Source: JBFXCS01 sp050181915
Lineage (GTDB): Bacteria > Actinomycetota > Thermoleophilia > Miltoncostaeales > Miltoncostaeaceae
Length of the DNA: 64,000 bases
NCBI GenBank assembly: GCA_050181915.1
Contig: JBFXCS010000002.1
Location: 558,001-622,000, forward strand
Reading direction: 5' to 3'
The notes beneath the pieces were generated by a model, which had not been told where the DNA came from, made no database searches, and saw only the letters and a list, made by a program, of their open reading frames with translations. Below, one piece after another: positions 1 through 6,738 of this stretch. Every line of letters begins with the position of its first letter. Position 1 is the stretch's first letter. The translations under genes were made by a program, and so were the position numbers.

Positions 1-546
1 GGAGGGGAAGGTCCGGATGTAGGCGAGCAGGGGCCAGTCGAGAGCGGGCTTGCCCACCGGCCCGTCCACCCGGGCGAGGGCCTCCCCCGTCGACCAGCGG
101 ACCACCTGGATGCCCGTGGCGTCCACGTAGGCGAGCAGGTCGCCGTCGAGGGCCGGCGACGACGCCCCGGCGACGGTCACCTGGGGGAGCTGCGCCGGGC
201 GCACGAGCACGCTCACCGCGCCGGCCGCATCGACGCGGGTGTCGGCCAGCACCCGGCCGGACGCGGCCGGGTCGAAGACGCTGCCGGGGGCGGCCGCGGG
301 CGGCGACGGGGAGGCCGGCTCCGGCGCGGGGACGGGCGCCGGCTCCTGGGCGACGGCCGCCGGGACGCAGGCGCTCGCCGCGGCCGCGGCGAGCGCGGCG
401 AGCCGGGCGGGGCGGCGGCCGCTCGGGCCGGGGTTCAGCCTGAATCCGTTGGAGATCGTGGATGCGGGGCGCGAAAGCGCCGCGTCAGGCGGGATTCGGC
501 GTCGCACCCGAAGGGCGACCCCCTCCGGTCGCGCCGAATCCCGCAT
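1..546 (-). CDS. Secreted beta-rich (propeller-like?) protein, 3' end outside window
   Basis: An open frame runs on the minus strand off the left edge, so the C-terminus is missing. It has an Arg-rich then Ala-rich export signal ending near VAQEP, a Pro/Ala linker, then short alternating hydrophobic strands (LLAYVDATGIQVV, LLAYIRTFPS) that look like beta-propeller blades. It lies just downstream of a methylamine-dehydrogenase light-chain-like gene, where a heavy-chain-like propeller subunit would fit, but that is inference. The start is unclear. ATG at 546 (or 567) places about 50 odd residues before the signal peptide. An in-frame CTG at 438 would begin right at the signal. The stretch between contains nested inverted repeats. 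Confidence 0.55.
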   Translation of the reverse strand, partial: MRDSARPEGVALRVRRRIPPDAALSRPASTISNGFRLNPGPSGRRPARLAALAAAAASACVPAAVAQEPAPVPAPEPASPSPPAAAPGSVFDPAASGRVLADTRVDAAGAVSVLVRPAQLPQVTVAGASSPALDGDLLAYVDATGIQVVRWSTGEALARVDGPVGKPALDWPLLAYIRTFPS

Positions 547-597
547 GACGTGAGCGATCTCGCGCATCCGCGCCGCGAGATACGACGGATTCAGGCT
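437..597. repeat. Nested inverted repeats around the 5' end of the left-edge gene
   Basis: Three dyads are nested here: 437-448 pairs with 586-597 (12 bp, exact), 489-501 pairs with 532-544 (13 bp, exact), and 557-564 pairs with 574-581 (8 bp, exact). They surround the likely start region of the left-edge gene. They could be a 5' UTR structure or a small palindromic element. No function is known. Confidence 0.6.
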
Positions 598-602
598 CAG
601 GC

Positions 603-1244
603 TCAGCACGGCACCCCGGTGTCGATGTAGAGCACGCAGTAGACGCGCCGGCCGGGGCGGCAGTAGCCCACCAGGGAGGCGTCGCCGTTGATGCGGCGCC
701 GGCTGGTGGAGCAGCAGTCGGTGAGCTTGCGGATCTGCCCGTTGCAGCAGCGGTACCAGGCCCCCTGGGTGACCGCGTCCACCCCGAAGCGCTCGGGCAC
801 CTGGTCCTCGCACAGGCGTGTGCGGGGCGCCCGGGGCAGCGGCGCGCCGTCGGGGCCGGTGAGCAGGCGGCCGTCGGCGGCGATGGGGCGGCCCAGCGCG
901 TCGACGAGCCGCCCGAGGTTGTCGATGGGACGGCCGTCGCCGGGGCGCACCGGGTAGCCGCGCGCATCGATGCGCGGCAGGTTGTACGGCGCGGGGCACG
1001 AGGCGGTGGTCCAGGTGTGGCCGCAGAAGCCGAACCAGCCGCCCTTGATGCGCGCCGTGCCGGCGCGCCGCTCGGCCGCCGTGGCGGGCCGGCGCGCGGC
1101 GTCGGCGGAACCGGCTCCGACCAGCGCCAGGGCCGCCGCGCCGACGCCGGCGAGGAACGACCGTCGCGTCGTGCCCGACGCCAGGCGCCGGCTGATGAAG
1201 CGCCCGGCGCGGCCCACCGGATCGCCGCCGTCAGGCCGGGGCAC
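603..1244 (-). CDS. Methylamine dehydrogenase light chain-like Tat-exported Cys-rich protein
   Basis: A 213-aa protein with a twin-arginine signal (TTRRSFLAGVGAAALALVGAG, residues about 26-46). The mature part is rich in Cys and Trp (GFCGHTWTTASC, WYRCCNGQ, DCCSTS, and a C-terminal VYCVLY..VPC). This matches the methylamine dehydrogenase light chain (MauA) style: a small, multiply disulfide-bonded periplasmic subunit whose two tryptophans form the TTQ cofactor. Which Trp would be modified cannot be told by eye. It starts at GTG 1244 and overlaps the end of the MauE-D-like gene by 14 bases, so the two are translationally coupled. The mau maturation genes mauG and mauN are not visible, so a true amine dehydrogenase activity is unproven. 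Confidence 0.65.
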   Translation of the reverse strand: MPRPDGGDPVGRAGRFISRRLASGTTRRSFLAGVGAAALALVGAGSADAARRPATAAERRAGTARIKGGWFGFCGHTWTTASCPAPYNLPRIDARGYPVRPGDGRPIDNLGRLVDALGRPIAADGRLLTGPDGAPLPRAPRTRLCEDQVPERFGVDAVTQGAWYRCCNGQIRKLTDCCSTSRRRINGDASLVGYCRPGRRVYCVLYIDTGVPC

Positions 1245-2103
1245 CGACGCGCTCCTCCCCCACGGCGATCAGCTCCTCGATCTGCTCGAGGGTGTTGACC
1301 AGGCCCTTCGCCGTGACGACGCCGTCGAGCAGGTAGACGACGAAGGGGGTGCCGGGCACCCGGTAGCGGCCGAAGGCCCCGGGGTCGTCGTCCTCGACCA
1401 CCGAGCGCACCGCGAGGCCGTCGCGGCGCAGCGCGTCGAGGGCCGGCTCGATCTCGGCGCACAGGCGGCATCCGCGGGACGCGAAGGCCACCAGCTCCGG
1501 CCCGACGCCGGAGAGGCCGGCCAGCTCCGGGGCGGGGGCGCCCGCGGGCGGTCCCTCCTCGGCGATCTCGAGCGCGGCGCGCGGCCCGAGGCGCGCCTCC
1601 AGCACCCCCACCTGGCGGTAGAGGGCCAGCACCAGCACCGCCAGGACGGCCACGACGACGCCCAGCACGCCGATGGCGGCGGCCGTGAGCACCCCCGGCG
1701 AGGGATCCCACCGCTCCATCACCGCCGTCGCGATCAGCAGCCCCAGCACCGCCAGGGCGACCGCGCGGGCGGCCAGGGCGCCGACCGGGCGGTCGCGGGC
1801 ACCCCCGAAGCAGCCGCACGCGACGCGACGCGACCCGGCGATCCGCAGCCGGGCCAGCGAGGCGGCGAAGCCGACGCCGAGCACGGCCACCCCGACGCCG
1901 GCCGGGCGGGCGGTCGCCGGCACCAGCACGAGCACGGCGAGCGCCGCCTCGGCGACGATGACGGCGGCGGCCGCGGCGCGGCGCAGCGGCGCCGGGACAC
2001 CGTGCTCGGCCACCGCGACCAGGAAGCCGCGCGGGTCGCGCAGCTTGCCCAGCGCCGCCCACAGCAGGACGGCGGCGACGACGATGCGCAGGGTGAGCTC
2101 CAC
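1231..2103 (-). CDS. MauE-type membrane protein fused to MauD-like thioredoxin domain
   Basis: 290 aa. Residues 1-165 hold four or five hydrophobic helices of the MauE/DoxX type, including a small CGCFGG motif. A further helix lies around 155-175. Residues about 205-285 form a thioredoxin-like fold with a GCRLC active-site motif and the cis-Pro region VPGTPF. MauE and MauD are normally separate proteins that form or protect the disulfides of the MADH light chain. Here they are fused and sit directly upstream of the light-chain-like gene, which supports a dedicated disulfide-maturation role. The GTG start at 2103 follows a TAGCGT hexamer by 9 bases, suggesting leaderless transcription. Confidence 0.75.
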   Translation of the reverse strand: MELTLRIVVAAVLLWAALGKLRDPRGFLVAVAEHGVPAPLRRAAAAAVIVAEAALAVLVLVPATARPAGVGVAVLGVGFAASLARLRIAGSRRVACGCFGGARDRPVGALAARAVALAVLGLLIATAVMERWDPSPGVLTAAAIGVLGVVVAVLAVLVLALYRQVGVLEARLGPRAALEIAEEGPPAGAPAPELAGLSGVGPELVAFASRGCRLCAEIEPALDALRRDGLAVRSVVEDDDPGAFGRYRVPGTPFVVYLLDGVVTAKGLVNTLEQIEELIAVGEERVGAPA

Positions 2104-2112
2104 GGGGCAGCG

Positions 2113-2118
2113 ACGCTA
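2113..2118 (-). promoter_or_regulatory. -10 element of the MauE-D/MauA operon
   Basis: TAGCGT on the minus strand ends 9 bases before the GTG start at 2103. It fits the TANNNT pattern seen before many genes here. Confidence 0.5.
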
Positions 2119-2142
2119 GCAGCGGCCGGCGCCGGGCGTCGC

Positions 2143-3021
2143 TCAGCCGGGCGGGTCGTGGACGAACGCGACGACGAACGCGCCGGGCCCGCAGTGGGTG
2201 CCGACGGTGGGCCCCACCTCGCCCTCCAGATCGATCGTGGCGTGGGGGCGCACCTCGGCCACCAGGTCGCGCAGCCGCGGCAGCACCTCGGGCCGCTGCG
2301 AGTGGGCCAGGGCGACGTGAAGCGGCCGGTCGTCGCGGGTGTAGGCCGCCAGGTACTCGCCCAGCGCCGGCAGCACGCGGTGGGCGCCGCGCACGCGCGA
2401 CCACGGGGCGACCTCGCCGCCCTCGATCTGCAGGATCGGCCGCACCCGCAGCAGGCTGCCGGCGACGGCCTGCGCCCGGCCGACGCGCCCGCCCCGCTGC
2501 AGGAACTCCAGGGTCTCGAGCGAGAACACGGCCCGCTGGGCCCCGCGCAGGGCCGCGACCGCGGCCTCGATCTCGGCCGCCGTGCGGCCGTGCTCCAGCC
2601 GCGCCTGCACGCGCAGGGCCAGCAGCCCCAGCCCGACGGTGACGGTGCCGCTCTCCAGCACCAGCACGCGGTCGCGGTCCACCTGGGCGGCGGCGGCCCG
2701 CGCGGCGTCCACCGTGCCCGACATGCGCGCCGAGAGGGGCAGCACCACCACCGACGCGAACTCGTCGAGCGCCGCCCGCAGCACGCCCGCGATGCGGGCG
2801 ACCGAGGGCTGGGCGGTGGTGGGCAGGCGCTGCGCGCGCGCCAGGCGCGCGTAGAAGCCGGCCGGATCGAGGTCGACGCCGTCCTCGAAGGCCTCGTCGC
2901 CGAAGGCGACGGGGATCGGCACCACGCGCCAGTTCGCCGGCCGCGCCGCCGCCGGCACGTCGGCCGACGAGTCGATCAGGAGGGCGGTGGACGAGGCCTC
3001 GAGCAGGCGGCCGGGGTCCAT
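2143..3021 (-). CDS. DegV family fatty-acid-binding protein (FakB-like)
   Basis: 292 aa of the DegV fold. Early in the chain are the LLIDSSADVP strand and the LPTTAQPSV segment; further on are VVLPLSARMSGT and the LEFLQRGGRVGRAQA motif typical of DegV proteins. FakB proteins hold a fatty acid whose carboxylate is phosphorylated by FakA to acyl-phosphate for lipid synthesis. The ATG at 3021 shares one base (TGATG) with the stop of the upstream fakA-like gene, so the two-component kinase is encoded as a coupled pair. The bound fatty acid class cannot be read from sequence. Confidence 0.88.
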   Translation of the reverse strand: MDPGRLLEASSTALLIDSSADVPAAARPANWRVVPIPVAFGDEAFEDGVDLDPAGFYARLARAQRLPTTAQPSVARIAGVLRAALDEFASVVVLPLSARMSGTVDAARAAAAQVDRDRVLVLESGTVTVGLGLLALRVQARLEHGRTAAEIEAAVAALRGAQRAVFSLETLEFLQRGGRVGRAQAVAGSLLRVRPILQIEGGEVAPWSRVRGAHRVLPALGEYLAAYTRDDRPLHVALAHSQRPEVLPRLRDLVAEVRPHATIDLEGEVGPTVGTHCGPGAFVVAFVHDPPG

Positions 3022-4505
3022 CACTCCACCGCCACCGCGAGCGCCGGGCGGGCCTGGCCGCCGAGGTGGGCCTCCACCTCGACGTCGCCGCCGGCCGCGC
3101 GCGCCCAAGCCTCCACCTGGTCGGGCGTCACGCCGGCCCGGGCGCCGACGAGGATCGTGACGAGCGCGGGGTCGTCGCCGGCCCGGCCGGCGACGACCCG
3201 GCGCACCCCGTCGCGCAGGGCGTCGGGATCGTCGCCGTCCACGGCCGTCACCTCCGCCCGCGACGCGGCGGCCGCCATGCGCGCGGCGTTGGCGGCGGCG
3301 GGGAGGTCGTGGTCGAGCTCGACCAGGCCGGTGAGGGCCGCGGGCAGCGAGCCGGCGTCCACCACGACCGCCCCGGTGCCCTCGGCGGCGGCGCGGGCGG
3401 CCGGCAGGTCGACCGGGTCGGCGACCACGATCACCGCCTCCGGGGCGTCGCCGGTCGCGGCGGCGATCTCGGCGGCCGCGGCGCCGGAGGGCCGGGCGCG
3501 CGCGCCGAGGTCCTCCGCCAGCGCCCGCACGCCGGCCCCGTCGGCGATCACGACCGCGACGCACGCCACGGAGCGGCGGGCCGCGAGCCGCGCGCGGCGC
3601 TCGGCCTCCTGGCGGCGCATGTCGTCGTGGCGCAGCTCGGCGACCTCGCCCCACCGCCCGCCGAGGGCGGCGGCCCGCTCGGGCGCGTCGGTGTGGACGT
3701 GCACCTTCATCCGGGGCGGGTCGCCCACCACGAGGACGCTGTCGCCCACCTCGGCGAGCGCAGCCTCGAGCGCGAGGGCGTCGATGTCCGCGCCGTGGAC
3801 CATGAAGGTCGTGCAGTAGCGGAAGCGCGACGGCGGATGGTCGGCCCGGCGCGGCGGCGGGAGGGCCACCCGCAGGGGCGGCGCCGGCGCACGGCCGCAG
3901 AGCTCGGCCGCGGCGCCCTCCAGCAGCACCATCACGCCGAGGCCGCCGGAGTCGACGACGCCGGCCTCGGCGAGCACCGGCAGCAGGGAGGGCGTGCGCG
4001 CGAGGGCCTCGCGGCCCGCGGCGACGGCGGCCGCCAGCACCCGGTCCGGCGGGGCCGCTCCGGCGCCCTCGGCGCCGTCGGCGCAGCCCCGCGCGACCGT
4101 GAGCATCGTGCCCTCCACCGGGGCGCGCACGGCGGCGTCGGCGGCGCGGCTGGCGGCGCGCAGGGCGGCGGCCAGGGCCGGCCCGTCGAGCGGCCCGGCG
4201 GTCGCGGCGATGCGCGCGGCGGCGCCCGCGATCATCTGCGAGAGGATCATGCCGCTGTTGCCGCGGGCGGCGGCGAGGGACGCCGCGGCGATCGCGTCGC
4301 AGAGCCCCGCGCGGTCGAGCGCCCCGCCCGCCGCCGCGGCGCTCTCGGCGGCGCGCGCCGTGACCAGCATGTTGGCCCCGGTGTCGCCGTCGGCCACCGG
4401 GAAGACGTTGAGGTCGTCGATCGCCCCGGCGCGGGCCTCCAGCGCGACGCGGGCCGCCCGCAGCACCCGCGCGGCGCTCACGGCGTCTACTCGGACCCGG
4501 GACAT
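3021..4505 (-). CDS. fakA: Fatty acid kinase catalytic subunit (DhaL/Fak domains)
   Basis: 494 aa. The N-terminal DhaL ATP-binding domain has the signature NVFPVADGDTGANM (Mg-binding aspartates) followed by AARGNSGMILSQ. A middle domain and a C-terminal DAK-phosphatase-like domain follow (GVIVVAD- and PDQVEA-type segments). The protein transfers phosphate from ATP to the fatty acid held by the DegV partner encoded immediately downstream. ATG 4505 is preferred over the longer ATG 4541, because a TAGGGT hexamer lies exactly 7 bases upstream and the family begins near this Met. The short space to dinB suggests an independent promoter. Confidence 0.88.
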   Translation of the reverse strand: MSRVRVDAVSAARVLRAARVALEARAGAIDDLNVFPVADGDTGANMLVTARAAESAAAAGGALDRAGLCDAIAAASLAAARGNSGMILSQMIAGAAARIAATAGPLDGPALAAALRAASRAADAAVRAPVEGTMLTVARGCADGAEGAGAAPPDRVLAAAVAAGREALARTPSLLPVLAEAGVVDSGGLGVMVLLEGAAAELCGRAPAPPLRVALPPPRRADHPPSRFRYCTTFMVHGADIDALALEAALAEVGDSVLVVGDPPRMKVHVHTDAPERAAALGGRWGEVAELRHDDMRRQEAERRARLAARRSVACVAVVIADGAGVRALAEDLGARARPSGAAAAEIAAATGDAPEAVIVVADPVDLPAARAAAEGTGAVVVDAGSLPAALTGLVELDHDLPAAANAARMAAAASRAEVTAVDGDDPDALRDGVRRVVAGRAGDDPALVTILVGARAGVTPDQVEAWARAAGGDVEVEAHLGGQARPALAVAVE

Positions 4506-4512
4506 CGCCGCG

Positions 4513-4518
4513 ACCCTA
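4513..4518 (-). promoter_or_regulatory. -10 element of fakA (leaderless)
   Basis: TAGGGT on the minus strand with 7 bases to ATG 4505. This favours that start over ATG 4541. Confidence 0.55.
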
Positions 4519-4556
4519 TCCCGATCCGGCGGGAGCCGCACGTCGCCCGCCCGCCG

Positions 4557-5594
4557 TCAGAAGAGCGTGAGCTGCGCGTCGTCTCCGAGCCCGGACACGC
4601 CCACGCCCAGCAGCCGCAGCGGATCGGAGCGGTCGGCGAGGGCGCGGGCGATGAGGCCGCGGGCGGTGCGCCAGATCACCGTCGCGTCGTCGGTGGCGGC
4701 GCCGACGGTCTGCGCCCTGGTGACGGTGCGGAAGTCGGCGTAGCGCAGCTTGACGGTGATCGTGCGCGCCACCCGCCCCCGGCTGCGCAGGGTCTCGGCG
4801 ACCCCCTCGGCCATCTCGCGGCCGACGGCGTCGAGCTCGGCGCCGTCGGCGATGTCGCGCTCGAAGGTGCGCTCGTTGGAGATGGAGATCCGCTCGGCCG
4901 GCACCGACGCCACCGGGCGCGGATCGACGCCGCGGGCGCGGCTCCGGAGCTCCTCGCCGTAGCGGCCGGGGACCAGGTCGCGCAGGGCCGCGTCGTCCAG
5001 GGCCGCCAGCTCGCCGACCGTGGAGAGCCCGGCCGCGGCCAGCCGCTGCTCCGTGCGCGGGCCGACGCCCGGCAGCGTGCGCAGCCGCATCGGCGCCAGG
5101 AACGCCGCCTCGGCGCCCTCGTCGACCACCGTCACCCCGCCCGGCTTGTCGACGTCGGACGCCACCTTCGCCACCACCTTGCAGGTCGCGACCCCGAGCG
5201 AGCAGGACAGGCGCACCCGCTCGGCCACGGCGAGGCGGATGCCGTCGGCGACGGCGCGGGGGTCGCCGGGCGGCAGCTCGAGGTAGCCCTCGTCGAGGCC
5301 GACCACCTCGACCGCCGGCGCCAGGTCCCGCACCAGCGACCACACCCGCCCGGACCACTCGCGGTAGGCGGCGATGTCGGGCCGCACGAAGACCGCCTCG
5401 GGGCAGCGGCGCAGGGCCTCCGCGGCGCTCATGGCCGAGTGGATCCCGAAGCGCCGCGCGGCGTAGCTCGCGGTGGCCACCACGCCGCGTCCGTGGGGGT
5501 CGCCGCCCACGATGAGCGGGCGGCCGCGCAGCTCGGGCCGCCGGTGCATCTCCACCGCGGCGAAGAAGGCGTCGATGTCGAGGTGCGCGATCAC
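4557..5594 (-). CDS. dinB: DNA polymerase IV (Y-family translesion polymerase)
   Basis: 345 aa, normal family length. Visible motifs: HLDIDAFFAAVE (first metal-binding Asp), YAARRFGIHSAMS (nucleotide-binding Tyr/Arg), a GLDEGYLEL catalytic DE pair (Gly replaces the usual Ala), SLGVATCKVVAKVASD, and the thumb helix-hairpin-helix LPGVGPRTEQRL. The last residues, QLTLF, are a textbook beta-clamp binding motif. It copies damaged DNA at stalled forks. The GTG start at 5594 is 14 bases after a TACGCT hexamer. A 16-bp perfect palindrome overlaps the expected -35 position, so repression by a dimeric regulator is plausible. Confidence 0.93.
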   Translation of the reverse strand: MIAHLDIDAFFAAVEMHRRPELRGRPLIVGGDPHGRGVVATASYAARRFGIHSAMSAAEALRRCPEAVFVRPDIAAYREWSGRVWSLVRDLAPAVEVVGLDEGYLELPPGDPRAVADGIRLAVAERVRLSCSLGVATCKVVAKVASDVDKPGGVTVVDEGAEAAFLAPMRLRTLPGVGPRTEQRLAAAGLSTVGELAALDDAALRDLVPGRYGEELRSRARGVDPRPVASVPAERISISNERTFERDIADGAELDAVGREMAEGVAETLRSRGRVARTITVKLRYADFRTVTRAQTVGAATDDATVIWRTARGLIARALADRSDPLRLLGVGVSGLGDDAQLTLF

Positions 5595-5608
5595 CCGGGT
5601 CCGCGGTC

Positions 5609-5614
5609 AGCGTA
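5609..5614 (-). promoter_or_regulatory. -10 element of dinB
   Basis: TACGCT on the minus strand, 14 bases before GTG 5594. It would give a leader of about 7 bases. Confidence 0.45.
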
Positions 5615-5634
5615 GTGCCCGGGGCGGCCGGCGC

Positions 5635-5650
5635 CGCGCCAATTGGCGCG
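5635..5650. promoter_or_regulatory. Perfect 16-bp palindrome at the dinB promoter
   Basis: CGCGCCAATTGGCGCG is exactly self-complementary and covers the expected -35 region of dinB. A second GCCAAAT half-site lies at about 5661-5667. It is a candidate operator. It does not resemble the GAAC-N4-GTTC LexA box of actinobacteria. Confidence 0.45.
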
Positions 5651-5744
5651 GGCGGTCGACGCCAAATGTCACGACGGCGTGAGGGGGGTCGCCCCGTTCG
5701 GGGGCACGGCCCCGCCTCATCGAGGCCGGCCCCTCCGGACGGCC

Positions 5745-6725
5745 TCAGGCGGGCAGCTCGTCCGGCAGGTCGAAGAGGGGGAACAGCTCGGCGCCGCGGA
5801 AGGCCACCACGGCCGAGATCCTCCCGTCCGCGCTCAGGCTCAGCACGTCCAGCGCGAGCGCCCGGTAGCGGCGACCGGCCGCGTCGCGCACGTACACGCC
5901 GAAGGCCGGCTGGCCGTTGGCGGTCGTCGCGAGGTAGCGCAGCCGCCCGGCCTCGGGCTCCCCGGGCATGAGCCACGAGCGGGAGACCGCCTCGCGCCCC
6001 TCGCTCCACTGCGGGTACGGAGGCATCGCGAACAGGACGTCGTCGGTCAGGAGGGCCACCACGCCCTCGACGTCGCCGCACTCGAACGCCTCCACGAAGC
6101 GCCGGGTCAGCTCGCGCACGCCGCGGTCGCCGATGCGGCGCAGGGTGAGCTGCTGGCTCTCGGCGGGCGCCCGGCGCTCGATGGTGGCCCGCGCGCGCTG
6201 CAGCGCGCTGTTCACCGCCGCCTCGGTGGCGTCGACCGCCTCGGCCGCCTCGCGGGCCGAGAACCCCAGCACGTCGCGCAGGATCAGGATCGCCCGCTGG
6301 CGCCCCGGCAGGTGCTGCAGGGCCGCCACGAACGCGAGCTCCAGCGCCTCGCGCTGCTCGTAGCGCGCCTCGGGCGGCTGCGGCAGGGCGGCGAGCGCGG
6401 GGTCGTCCGGGTACGGCTCGATCCAGGTCGAGCCGGGCAGCGGGGCGTCCCCGGCGGCGGCGAGGTCCATGGGGAGCACCCTCCGGCGGCGGCCCTCCGC
6501 CTGGTCGAGGCACGCGTTGGTGGCGATGCGGTAGAGCCAGGCCCGCGCACGGCGCGCGTCGCGCAGCCCGTCGATGGCGCGCCAGGCGCGCAGCAGCGCG
6601 TCCTGGAGGGCGTCGTCGGCGTCGTGCGGCGAGCCCAGCATGCGGTAGCAGTGGGCGTGCAGCTCGGCGCGGTGGCGCTCCACCAGCTCCTCGAAGACGA
6701 CCGGCTGGGGCGTCGCCTCGGACAT
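5745..6725 (-). CDS. ECF sigma factor with C-terminal SnoaL-like domain (SigG/TIGR02960-type)
   Basis: 326 aa. Sigma region 2 covers about residues 10-75 (LVERHRAELHAHCYRMLGSPHDADDALQ, then WLYRIATNACLD). Region 4 covers about 135-185 (LPGRQRAILILRDVLGFSAREAAEAV). An NTF2/SnoaL-like domain fills 200-320 (FVEAFECGDVEGVVALLTDDV..). ECF factors of this class often lack a separate anti-sigma gene, and the SnoaL tail controls activity. None is adjacent here. The start is fixed by a TAGCCT hexamer 7 bases before ATG 6725. That promoter overlaps the stop codon of the neighbouring helicase gene. Confidence 0.88.
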   Translation of the reverse strand: MSEATPQPVVFEELVERHRAELHAHCYRMLGSPHDADDALQDALLRAWRAIDGLRDARRARAWLYRIATNACLDQAEGRRRRVLPMDLAAAGDAPLPGSTWIEPYPDDPALAALPQPPEARYEQREALELAFVAALQHLPGRQRAILILRDVLGFSAREAAEAVDATEAAVNSALQRARATIERRAPAESQQLTLRRIGDRGVRELTRRFVEAFECGDVEGVVALLTDDVLFAMPPYPQWSEGREAVSRSWLMPGEPEAGRLRYLATTANGQPAFGVYVRDAAGRRYRALALDVLSLSADGRISAVVAFRGAELFPLFDLPDELPA

Positions 6726-6732
6726 CGGCCCG

Positions 6733-6738
6733 AGGCTA
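6733..6738 (-). promoter_or_regulatory. -10 element of the SnoaL-type sigma gene (leaderless)
   Basis: TAGCCT on the minus strand, 7 bases before ATG 6725. Its TAG is also the stop codon of the upstream helicase gene. Confidence 0.55.

Noticed and set aside
970..5615. Very long plus-strand frames opposite the mau, fak and dinB genes
   Set aside because: They are Arg/Gly/His-rich reverse-strand shadows produced by high GC. They lack any domain and oppose genes with clear motifs.
5635..5650. LexA box for dinB
   Set aside because: The palindrome does not match the actinobacterial GAAC-N4-GTTC consensus.
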